Source: CAZIOH01 sp964540815 (GTDB lineage Bacteria; Myxococcota_A; Polyangia; Fen-1088). From it: a stretch of DNA of 64,000 nt. The DNA is taken from positions 24,637 to 88,636 of the forward strand of contig CAZIOH010000015.1 in the NCBI GenBank assembly GCA_964540815.1. The letters are read 5' to 3'. A program made the translations under genes and the position numbers. Under the pieces are notes generated by a model, which was given only the letters and a program-made list of their open reading frames with translations, ran no database searches and was not told the origin of the DNA. Of this stretch, positions 16,754 through 24,005 are shown piece after piece; within the stretch, counting starts at the first letter, position 1; every line of letters begins with the position of its first letter.

Positions 16754-16993
16754 ATGGAGCTCCAACCGTCGTTCTCGGTGTCAGGTCTGTCGGGACAGCG
16801 CGCGGCCGGCGATGGCGTCCCCGACGCCGAGCGCCTGGCCGAGGCCACCGTTCTGGTGCGCCGCACCCGCCTGAGGCTCGAGGAGCTGGCCAATCGCCTC
16901 TCGCAGATCCGGGAGCGGATCCAGAAGGCCGCCGAGCCAGGCCGGCGCCCCGAGGTCACGGCGGCGGCGGGCTCCTCCGGCCAGCTCGGTTGA
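16754..16993 (+). CDS. small coiled-coil protein downstream of yidC
   Basis: This 79-residue protein is not recognised. It starts MELQPSFSVSGLSGQ. The centre (about residues 25-62) is a charged heptad-like helix containing RRTRLRLEELANRL and RIQKA, likely a coiled coil. The ends are low-complexity, and there is no signal peptide or membrane segment. Coding is supported by GAGAGG 9 nt before the ATG, a 5-bp gap after yidC and almost exclusively G/C third codon positions. As the last gene of the rpmH-yidC operon it may act in membrane biogenesis or be a small adaptor; no function is assigned. Confidence 0.65.
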   Translation: MELQPSFSVSGLSGQRAAGDGVPDAERLAEATVLVRRTRLRLEELANRLSQIRERIQKAAEPGRRPEVTAAAGSSGQLG

Positions 16994-17074
16994 CGGCCGC
17001 GGTCCGCCGCCTCGATCGCTGGCCGCGCTCGCTCTGATGGCCACGTCGCTCCTCGCTCCTCGCCACACCGTCCG

Positions 17075-17707
17075 ATGCCCAAGATTCGCCAGCACGTCAA
17101 TCCACTGAAGTCGGAGCTGTTGACCATCCCGCACGTGCCGCGGGTCAGCCCTCCACCCGGGGGGTTTCTCGAGGTCGAGCTCGGCTCCGCCGAGTCCCTG
17201 TTCCTCATCGACCGGGCCCGGGTGGTCCCCGAGGCCAGGCTGTGCGGGGTCGAGATCCGTCGCGAGATGGTGGTGCGGGCCAACCGGCTGTGCGCCGAGG
17301 CCGGGATCGGCAACGTGCAGAACGTCTTCGCGAACATGTCGAGCGACCTGCCGCGTCTCTTCGCGCCGGGGACCGTCCGGAGGTTCCACATCAACTTTCC
17401 CGATCCGTGGTGGAAGAGCCGGCAGCAGAAGCGGCGGGTGGTGGGCGAGACGCTGATCGACGAGCTGTGGGCGGCCCTCGAGCCCGACGGGGAGATCTGG
17501 CTCATGAGCGACATCTTCGAGATCGCGCTGGAAGGCATGTTCGTGCTCGAAGCCGAGCCGCGGCGTTTCACCAACCTGCGGGCGCCGTGGAGCTTCTTCC
17601 CGCACAACCCCTGGCAGAGCCGGTCGCGCCGCGAGCAGCAGTGCCTGGACGAGGGCGCCAAGATCTGGCGCTTGTGGTACCGGCGCACCCCCCCGACGGA
17701 CGTCTGA
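17075..17707 (+). CDS. trmB: tRNA (guanine46-N7)-methyltransferase TrmB
   Basis: This 210-residue SAM-dependent methyltransferase forms m7G46 in the tRNA variable loop. The diagnostic RFHINFPDPWWKSRQQKRR block is near residues 107-125. The SAM motif I, LEVELGSAESLFL, differs from the common LEIGxGxG because it lacks the second glycine, so cofactor binding geometry may vary. No Shine-Dalgarno precedes the ATG. It lies 81 bp after the small coiled-coil gene and is convergent with uvrB. Confidence 0.9.
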   Translation: MPKIRQHVNPLKSELLTIPHVPRVSPPPGGFLEVELGSAESLFLIDRARVVPEARLCGVEIRREMVVRANRLCAEAGIGNVQNVFANMSSDLPRLFAPGTVRRFHINFPDPWWKSRQQKRRVVGETLIDELWAALEPDGEIWLMSDIFEIALEGMFVLEAEPRRFTNLRAPWSFFPHNPWQSRSRREQQCLDEGAKIWRLWYRRTPPTDV

Positions 17708-17797
17708 GCCCGGTCAGGGCCCTTCTCCCGTCCTCGTGCTCGTCCCACGTCGTTCGCTCGCGTGCCGAGGACGAGGATGAGCCTTCGAGCCCACTCT

Positions 17798-19807
17798 TCA
17801 GCTGGCAATCGCCAGCTGGATCTCCTCCAGCTCTCGGATCTTGTCGCGAACGGCGGCCGCCTTCTCGAACTCCAGGGAATCGGAGAAGGCGTGCATCTCC
17901 TTGCGCAGGGCCTTCAGAATGTCGGGGATCTCCTCGAGCGGGATGTCCGGGCGGGATCTCTTCTTGCCTGGACGGGTGGCCTTGATGAGATCGAGCGAAT
18001 CGTCCTGGGCGGTGCCCTCGAGCTCCTGGATGGCCTTCTGGATGGTCTTCGGCGTGATCCCGTGCGCGAGGTTGTACGCCTCCTGCCGGGCACGCCGTTC
18101 GCGGGTGATGCGAATGGCCCGCTCCATCGAGGCCGTCACCCGATCGCCGTACATGATCACGGTGCCGTTGACGTTGCGGGCGGCCCGTCCGATGGTCTGG
18201 ATGAGCGACCGCTCGGCGCGCAGGAACCCTTCCTTGTCGGCGTCGAGGATCCCCACCAGCGAGACCTCGGGCAGATCCAGCCCCTCGCGCAGCAGGTTGA
18301 TCCCGACCAGCACGTCGTACTCGCCGAGCCTCAGATCCCGCAGGATCTCGATGCGCTCGAGCGTGTCGATGTCCGAGTGCAGGTAGCGGACCCGGACCCC
18401 GAGCTCGCTGTAGTACTCCGTCAGGTCCTCGGCCATGCGCTTGGTGAGGGTGGTGACCAGCACCCGCGCCCCCTGGCGGACCCGCTCGCGGATCTCTGCC
18501 AGGAGGTCGTCGACCTGGTTGCCGACCGGGCGCACCTCGATGATCGGGTCGAGCAGGCCCGTGGGGCGAATGATCTGCTCCACCACCACGCCCTCGGCAC
18601 GGTTCAGCTCGTACTCGGCGGGGGTGGCGGACACGAAGACGGTCTGCGGCGCGCGCGCCTCCCACTCCTCGAAGCGCAGGGGACGGTTGTCGAGCGCGGA
18701 CGGCAACCGGAACCCGAAGTCGACCAGCGTCTCCTTGCGGGAGCGGTCGCCCTTCCACATGGCCCCGATCTGCGCGACGGTCTGGTGGGACTCGTCCACG
18801 AACATCAGGTAGTCCTTGGGGAAGTAGTCCAGCAGGGTGGGGGGCGGCTCACCGGCTTTCCGCCCCGACAGGTGCCGGGAGTAATTCTCGATGCCCTTGC
18901 ACCGCCCCATCTGCTCCAGCATCTCGAGATCGTAGAGCGTGCGCTGCTGCAGCCGCTGCTCCTCCACCAGCTTGTTCGCCGCCCGCAGCTCGGTCAGGCG
19001 CTCGCGCAGCTCGACCTTGATGCCCTCGCGGGCGCGCACCAGCTGGTCGGTGCCGGTCGCGTAGTGCGAACCGGGGAAGATCGAGACCTCGTCGACCTTG
19101 CGCAGGACCTTTCCGCGCAGCGGATCGACCTCGGCGATGGTCTCGATCTCGTCGCCCCACCACTCGATGCGGATGGCCCGCTCGCGCTCGTAGGCCGGGA
19201 AGATCTCGACCACGTCGCCGCGCACCCGGAAGGTCCCGCGGGAGAAGTCGACGTCGTTGCGCTCGTAGTGGATCTCGACCAGCCGGCGCAGCACGGCGTC
19301 GCGCCGCACCTCGACGCCGGCGGCCAGGTCCAGCTTCATGCCCAGGTAGGCCTCGGCGGCGCCGATGCCGTAGATGCACGACACCGAGGCGACGATCAGG
19401 CAGTCGCGCCGGGTCAGCAGCGCGTAGGTCGCCGCGTGGCGCATGCGATCGATCTCTTCGTTGATCAGCGAGTCCTTCTCGATGTACGTGTCCGTCGAGG
19501 GGACGTAGGCCTCGGGCTGGTAATAGTCGTAGTAGCTGACGAAGTAGTGGACGGCGTTGTCGGGGAAGAGCTCGCGGAACTCGAGGTAGAGCTGGTGGGC
19601 CAGGGTCTTGTTGTGCGCCATCACCAGCGCCGGTCGCTGCATCCGGGCGATGACGTTGGCCATCGAGAAGGTCTTGCCGCTGCCGGTGATTCCGAGCAGA
19701 ACTTGGGCGGCGTCCCCGCGGGCGATGCCGGCGCAGATCTCGTCGATGGCCCGGGGCTGATCGCCCGTGGGTTGCAGGTTGGTGCTGAGACGAAACGGAG
19801 TTGGCAC
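17798..19807 (-). CDS. uvrB: excinuclease ABC subunit B
   Basis: This 669-residue helicase-like damage-verification subunit of nucleotide excision repair has Walker A GITGSGKTFSMANV near residue 39, the beta-hairpin stretch YYDYYQPEAYVP near 98, helicase motifs through QTIGRAARN, and a C-terminal UVR domain (FEKAAAVRDKIRELEEIQ) that contacts UvrC. Length is normal. The GTG start has no Shine-Dalgarno; TAGACT lies 6 nt upstream, suggesting a leaderless mRNA. It is divergent from thiE with 122 bp between starts. Confidence 0.96.
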   Translation of the reverse strand: MPTPFRLSTNLQPTGDQPRAIDEICAGIARGDAAQVLLGITGSGKTFSMANVIARMQRPALVMAHNKTLAHQLYLEFRELFPDNAVHYFVSYYDYYQPEAYVPSTDTYIEKDSLINEEIDRMRHAATYALLTRRDCLIVASVSCIYGIGAAEAYLGMKLDLAAGVEVRRDAVLRRLVEIHYERNDVDFSRGTFRVRGDVVEIFPAYERERAIRIEWWGDEIETIAEVDPLRGKVLRKVDEVSIFPGSHYATGTDQLVRAREGIKVELRERLTELRAANKLVEEQRLQQRTLYDLEMLEQMGRCKGIENYSRHLSGRKAGEPPPTLLDYFPKDYLMFVDESHQTVAQIGAMWKGDRSRKETLVDFGFRLPSALDNRPLRFEEWEARAPQTVFVSATPAEYELNRAEGVVVEQIIRPTGLLDPIIEVRPVGNQVDDLLAEIRERVRQGARVLVTTLTKRMAEDLTEYYSELGVRVRYLHSDIDTLERIEILRDLRLGEYDVLVGINLLREGLDLPEVSLVGILDADKEGFLRAERSLIQTIGRAARNVNGTVIMYGDRVTASMERAIRITRERRARQEAYNLAHGITPKTIQKAIQELEGTAQDDSLDLIKATRPGKKRSRPDIPLEEIPDILKALRKEMHAFSDSLEFEKAAAVRDKIRELEEIQLAIAS

Positions 19808-19813
19808 GCGGCT

Positions 19814-19819
19814 AGTCTA
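19814..19819 (-). promoter_or_regulatory. uvrB -10 box, leaderless start
   Basis: TAGACT on the minus strand ends 6 nt before the uvrB GTG. No LexA-type palindrome was recognised nearby. Confidence 0.5.
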
Positions 19820-19917
19820 CTTGGCAATCCGGGGGGTGCTCGACCAAACAGGTGGCGCAGAAAGGGCGTCGGCCACCGGCCGTCGGGGTGAGTCGAGAGA
19901 CGTTCGTGCCGATCTGG

Positions 19918-19923
19918 TAGCTT
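19918..19923 (+). promoter_or_regulatory. thiE -10 box, leaderless start
   Basis: TAGCTT ends 6 nt before the thiE ATG. There is no Shine-Dalgarno and no TPP-riboswitch-like sequence in the 122-bp gap. Confidence 0.45.
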
Positions 19924-19929
19924 CGCGCC

Positions 19930-20577
19930 ATGCGGCGCGCGTTTCACGGGTACTACGCCATCCTCGATGTCCCTCCCGGCCGGGCCGCCGATCTCGTAGC
20001 GGCCCGGTCGCGCGCGCTGCGGCTCATCACCGCCGATCCCTGCTGGCTCCAGGTGCGGGCCAAGGGAGCCTCGGCCGCCGAGCTCCTCGCGCTCGGCCGC
20101 GCGGTCTTGCCGCTGGCGCGGGCCGCCAGCATCCCGTTGTGCATCAACGATCGGCTCGACGTCGCGCTCGTGCTCGGAGCCGACGCCGTCCACCTCGGGC
20201 AGGACGATCTCCCGCTCGCCGAGGCGCGCCAGATCGCGGGAGGGCGGCTTTGCATCGGGATCTCCACCCACGATCGCGCACAGGTGAACGCCGCGCTGGC
20301 CGGGGGCGCCGACTACCTCGGCTTCGGCCCGATCTACCCGACCCTCAGCAAGCAGAACCCCGATCCGGTGGTCGGGCTCGCAGCCCTCCGGGAGGTGTGC
20401 CTCGACGCCACCGTCCCGGTCGTGGCCATCGGCGGCATCGGCCTTGGAGAGATCCGAGCGGTGGCCGCCGCCGGGGCCGCCGCCGTCGCGGTCATCTCGG
20501 CGATGGAGCGGGCGCCCGACGCCGCCCTGGCCGGCCGGGCCATCCAGGCCGTCTACGCAGCCATCAACCGGGGCTGA
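19930..20577 (+). CDS. thiE: thiamine-phosphate synthase
   Basis: This 215-residue TIM-barrel enzyme joins the thiazole and pyrimidine (HMP-PP) moieties to give thiamine phosphate. Visible motifs are INDRLDVALVLGADAVHLGQ near residue 76, GISTHDRAQ near 113, DYLGFGPIYPT near 131 and VVAIGGIG near 165. TenI-like proteins share the fold, but the catalytic and phosphate-binding motifs look complete. It stands alone here, without other thi genes. Confidence 0.9.
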   Translation: MRRAFHGYYAILDVPPGRAADLVAARSRALRLITADPCWLQVRAKGASAAELLALGRAVLPLARAASIPLCINDRLDVALVLGADAVHLGQDDLPLAEARQIAGGRLCIGISTHDRAQVNAALAGGADYLGFGPIYPTLSKQNPDPVVGLAALREVCLDATVPVVAIGGIGLGEIRAVAAAGAAAVAVISAMERAPDAALAGRAIQAVYAAINRG

Positions 20578-20587
20578 GGTCGATCCC

Positions 20588-20619
20588 CGTGACCGTGACC
20601 GTGGCCGTGGGCGTGATCG
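20588..20619. repeat. intergenic GTGAYC-type hexamer repeat
   Basis: Five imperfect hexamers (CGTGAC, CGTGAC, CGTGGC, CGTGGG, CGTGAT) fill the gap between the convergent thiE and cpoB genes. Related arrays occur near 37089, 46031 and 57522. Confidence 0.65.
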
Positions 20620-20643
20620 AGCTGCGTCAAACCGATCCGACCC

Positions 20644-21492
20644 TCAGGACGTACAGGCCGACCGTGGCAGCTTTCCGAGCTGGCGCAGCTGAACCTTGGC
20701 GTCGCCCAGCCGCGCCGACTTCGGATAGCGCCGGACCAGATCGGTGAGCAACGCCCTCGCGTCCGTGCAGAACTTGAGCTGCGTGAAGGTCAGCGCGAGC
20801 TGCCACATCGCCTCGGGCACCTCGGGCGAGGAGGCGTAGTTGTCGAGCACCTTCTGGAACTCGGCGGCCGCGTTGGGGTACTTGCTCTCCTGCGTGTACG
20901 ACTGGCCGAGGGCCAGGTAGGCCTGGGGCGCTCGCGGCTCCTGCGGGAAGCGCGAGATGAACGAGCGGTAGAACCGCCGCGCTTCGTCGCGCTGCCCGGC
21001 CGCCAGCCGGGCCGCCGCCTGGGACCACAGCTGCTCCTTGTCGTCGGGCATGGTCAAGGCGACCTTGTCCGCGATCTTGGTCTGGGTCTGCTCCAGGGCC
21101 GCGAGGCGGGTCTCGATCCGCACGCGATCGTCCCCGCTCTGGCGGAGCTGCTGATCGAGGTTGTGGTTCAGCTCCTCGATGCGGCCAGTCAGCGCCGCGA
21201 TGTCGGCCTCGTTCCTGGCCGCCTTGGCCCCCACGTCGGCCGAGTTGCGGGTCAGGAGCGCCGTGGCCTCGTCGAGGACCTTGTGCAGCCGGACCACCTG
21301 GTCCTTGTACTCGGCGTCGCGCTTGTCGATGGCGTCGAGGCGGCCCTTGAGATCGGCGATGTCGTGCCGCATCGCCTCACCCTCGGAGCTGGTGGTGCAG
21401 CTCGGCGCCGTGACCAGCCCCGAGACCAGGAGAGCCAGCACCACGGGCCAGGCCCGGGCGGGCGCCGGCTCAGCGCCAGTTGAAGTCGGCAC
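20644..21492 (-). CDS. cpoB: Tol-Pal cell-division coordinator CpoB-like protein
   Basis: This 282-residue exported protein has an N-terminal hydrophobic segment (VVLALLVSGLVTA) ending in a Cys, then a long coiled coil (about residues 40-150) and C-terminal TPR repeats (YLALGQSYTQESKYPNAAAEF). This coiled-coil/TPR layout is that of YbgF/CpoB, which links Tol-Pal to peptidoglycan synthesis at the septum. The GTG at 21492 was chosen because AGGA lies 5 nt upstream; an upstream ATG is also open. It overlaps the upstream pal gene by 23 bp, the usual pal-cpoB order. tolQRAB are not in the window. Confidence 0.82.
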   Translation of the reverse strand: MPTSTGAEPAPARAWPVVLALLVSGLVTAPSCTTSSEGEAMRHDIADLKGRLDAIDKRDAEYKDQVVRLHKVLDEATALLTRNSADVGAKAARNEADIAALTGRIEELNHNLDQQLRQSGDDRVRIETRLAALEQTQTKIADKVALTMPDDKEQLWSQAAARLAAGQRDEARRFYRSFISRFPQEPRAPQAYLALGQSYTQESKYPNAAAEFQKVLDNYASSPEVPEAMWQLALTFTQLKFCTDARALLTDLVRRYPKSARLGDAKVQLRQLGKLPRSACTS

Positions 21493-22225
21493 GGCGATCC
21501 TGAGCCCAGCCTGGCTCGTTGGTGCCACGGGCGTCGAGCGAGCCGCGCGGCAAGATGGCGGCTCGGGCCCCGTCGATCCCGAGGCGGGTGAGGTGCTCCC
21601 GCACCGATTGCGCGCGCCGCTCCGACAGGGCGATGTTGTACTCCGCCGTCCCGCGCGGATCGGCGTGCCCGACCACGGTCACCGGGCGGGTCACCTGCTT
21701 GAGACAGTCGGCGTTCTTGGCCAGCGTGGCGGTGGCCTCGGTGGTCAAGGCCGATTCGTTGAAGTCGAAGTACACGCTCCCGAGGGTGCACTTGACCGGC
21801 GCGGCCACCACCGGCTTGTCGGCGGTGCACACCCCGTTCACGCAGTCCTCGTTCTGCGCGCAGTCGTCCTCCTTTGCGCAGTGCTTTTTGGTGTCGCAGG
21901 TCCCCTTCCAGCAGCGCGAGCCGGGGGCGCAGTCCTTGTCGGAGCCACATGGCGAGCAGCGGTTTGCGAGGCATTCCTGACCGGACGGGCACTGGGAGCG
22001 GTTCTGGCAGAACCCCGGGATCTTGTCGCAGCGCCCGCTGGCACAGGCGAACCCCTCCTTGCAGTCGGTCGACGAACGGCACTGCTGGCACTTGCCGGCC
22101 ACGCAAAACTCGCTCTTGGCCGCGCAATTCTTGTCGGTCTCACAGTTGGGATAGTCCGGTGTGCAGCCGATGATCGCGAGGGCGAGGACCAAGCTTCCGA
22201 GGGCAAAGGCGTAGGATTTGTTCAT
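21470..22225 (-). CDS. pal: Pal-like OmpA-domain lipoprotein with Cys-rich repeats
   Basis: This 251-residue lipoprotein begins MNKSYAFALG and has lipobox IIGC (Cys21). Residues about 26-130 hold five tandem four-cysteine units of the pattern C-x5-C-x5/6-C-x4-C. The C-terminal OmpA-like domain contains GHADPRGTAEYNIALSERRA and would bind peptidoglycan diaminopimelate. GGAGG precedes the ATG. Ordinary Pal proteins lack the Cys-rich insert, which should form ten disulfides in the periplasm. Overlap with cpoB supports a Tol-Pal role; the insert may bind an extra partner. Confidence 0.82.
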   Translation of the reverse strand: MNKSYAFALGSLVLALAIIGCTPDYPNCETDKNCAAKSEFCVAGKCQQCRSSTDCKEGFACASGRCDKIPGFCQNRSQCPSGQECLANRCSPCGSDKDCAPGSRCWKGTCDTKKHCAKEDDCAQNEDCVNGVCTADKPVVAAPVKCTLGSVYFDFNESALTTEATATLAKNADCLKQVTRPVTVVGHADPRGTAEYNIALSERRAQSVREHLTRLGIDGARAAILPRGSLDARGTNEPGWAQDRRADFNWR

Positions 22226-22371
22226 GGGGGCAAGCCTCCAGAGTGGCGCCAAACCTACGTTCGGCACCAGGGGATGTCAACGAAACCACTTGGCTTCCTG
22301 TGGGTTCGCCGACGGAAACTTCGCCCTTGGAGGTCGGATCGTGATATGTCAAGCGCCTTCCCGAGTGGCGG

Positions 22372-23016
22372 ATGCAGTGGTTCATCGAACACTTGTCGAG
22401 CATGACCCCGATGGGGGCATACATGTGGATCGTCGGGGTCCTCCTGCTCTGCGGCCTCGGCGTCCCGATCCCGGAGGACATCTCCCTCATCGTCGCGGGA
22501 TACCTGGCCTACAAGGGCGTGTTCGAGGTGAACAAGGCCTTCGTCGTGTGTCTCGGGGCCGTCCTCGCCGGTGACACCTTCGCGTTCTGTCTCGGGCGCT
22601 GGTTCGGCCGGCCGCTGCTCGCCACCCGCTGGGCGCACCGGTATTTCACGCCGAAACGGCAGCGGCGGGTGCGGGCCTACTTTCGAAAGTTCGGGAGCAA
22701 GGTGGTGTTCCTGGCGCGCTTCACGCCCGGGCTGAGGTTCTCCATCTTCCTGTCGGCGGGGATGCTGCACCTGCGGCCGCCGGTGTTCTTCATCTACGAC
22801 GCGCTCGCGGCCATCATCTCGGTGCCGGCCCTGGTGTACCTGGCCTGGTACTTCGGCGGGCAGATCGATCGGGTGGTCCGCTTCGCGCGGCACACCGAGC
22901 ACGGGATCCTGGTGGTGATGGCGGTCGGCCTGGCGGTGCTGCTCGTGCGCGGAATCTTGCACCGCCGCCGGCAGCAGGCGGGAGACCCGCCGCCCCTGCC
23001 GCCGCCGCTCTTGTGA
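22372..23016 (+). CDS. DedA family inner-membrane protein
   Basis: This 214-residue polytopic protein is of the DedA/SNARE-associated family. The family pattern G-x-PIPEDISLIVAGYLA appears near residue 30, and FLARFTPGLRFSIFLSAGM near 116 contains the conserved Arg residues. Several membrane helices and a basic, Pro-rich C-terminal tail are visible. DedA proteins support membrane homeostasis and undecaprenyl-phosphate or phospholipid translocation; the substrate here is unknown. It is divergent from pal. Confidence 0.85.
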   Translation: MQWFIEHLSSMTPMGAYMWIVGVLLLCGLGVPIPEDISLIVAGYLAYKGVFEVNKAFVVCLGAVLAGDTFAFCLGRWFGRPLLATRWAHRYFTPKRQRRVRAYFRKFGSKVVFLARFTPGLRFSIFLSAGMLHLRPPVFFIYDALAAIISVPALVYLAWYFGGQIDRVVRFARHTEHGILVVMAVGLAVLLVRGILHRRRQQAGDPPPLPPPLL

Positions 23017-23125
23017 CGGCCCCCCCCCAAGAATCTGGCGGAAGATTTCCCACGGTTCCGGGCGGACTGCGAGTCTTCTGACAATTCCTGGCCCTTCTCG
23101 GTATCGTTCCGGCACTGGAGGTCGA

Positions 23126-23971
23126 ATGGCTCGTTTCCTGTCGGTGGTCCTTCTTGGCACGGCCTGGCTTGGCGGCGTGGGTGTCGCCTGGGGGCAGGAC
23201 GCGCCGACCCAGGCGGCGCTGGATCCGGGAGCTGCCGCGCCGGGAGGTGCCGCGCCGGTGGGCGCCGCGCCTCTGGTCGATGCCACCGTCCAGGCCCCGG
23301 CCTCCGCGCGCTACGGGATCGGGCTGCGTTCGCGGGTCACGTCCATCCCGAAGTGGCTGTTCGGCGCCTTTCTCGACCAGAGCGTCCCGCTCACCTCGTA
23401 CACCGTCGGCCTCGAGGGCTTTCGCCGAACCGGGAACTTCGACTTCGTGGCGGGGCTGGCCTGGCAATCGCTGTCGCCGTCGGACGGGAACTGGCTCGGC
23501 AAGGGGAACCTGCCCAGCACCGACACCGACTACGTGCAGTTCAAGGGCCTCGGCGCGGTCTCGCTCGACGTGGGTTTCGTCTTGCACACGGCCTTGAGCC
23601 GGGTGGTCGGCGTGCACTACGGGGGTGGCGTCGGGATCGGGATCCTCACCGGCAAGGTGCTCCGCACGTCGGATGGCTCCGCCGGGTGTCGGACCAATCC
23701 CGGCAGCGTCGTGGATTGCCACCCGATCGTGTGCACCACCGGCCCCTGCACCGAGGGCCAGCTGGCCGCGACCGAGAGCCCCTTCGGCTCGGATACGGCC
23801 ACCACGCCCTCCCGCTTCACGCAAACCCTCCCCACGGTGTACCCGATCGTGAACCTCCTCACGGGCCTCGACTTTCGCGTGCCGAGGGCCCCGCGGCTCG
23901 ATCTCAAGGTCGACCTCGGGTTCTTCTTTCCCTACTTCTTTCTCGGGGCCGGGATCGCCTACCGGATTTGA
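23126..23971 (+). CDS. predicted outer-membrane beta-barrel protein
   Basis: This 281-residue protein is not assigned to a named family. An N-terminal signal peptide (MARFLSVVLLGTAWLGG, cleavage near AWGQD) is followed by an Ala/Gly/Pro-rich linker. Alternating hydrophobic strands run from about residue 60 (YGIGLRSRV) to the end, which closes in FFLGAGIAYRI, as barrel proteins do. Four cysteines sit in a probable loop near residues 190-210. GGAGG precedes the ATG. Function is unknown. Confidence 0.65.
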   Translation: MARFLSVVLLGTAWLGGVGVAWGQDAPTQAALDPGAAAPGGAAPVGAAPLVDATVQAPASARYGIGLRSRVTSIPKWLFGAFLDQSVPLTSYTVGLEGFRRTGNFDFVAGLAWQSLSPSDGNWLGKGNLPSTDTDYVQFKGLGAVSLDVGFVLHTALSRVVGVHYGGGVGIGILTGKVLRTSDGSAGCRTNPGSVVDCHPIVCTTGPCTEGQLAATESPFGSDTATTPSRFTQTLPTVYPIVNLLTGLDFRVPRAPRLDLKVDLGFFFPYFFLGAGIAYRI

Positions 23972-24005
23972 CCAGAGCGACGGGTCTGCCTGTGCGCCCG
24001 GTGGG

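Noticed and set aside
17762..19891. 709-codon open frame opposite uvrB
   Set aside because: uvrB is certain; high GC leaves antisense frames open by composition.
19808..19929. TPP riboswitch before thiE
   Set aside because: The conserved CUGAGA and downstream thi-box sequences are absent and the gap is only 122 bp.
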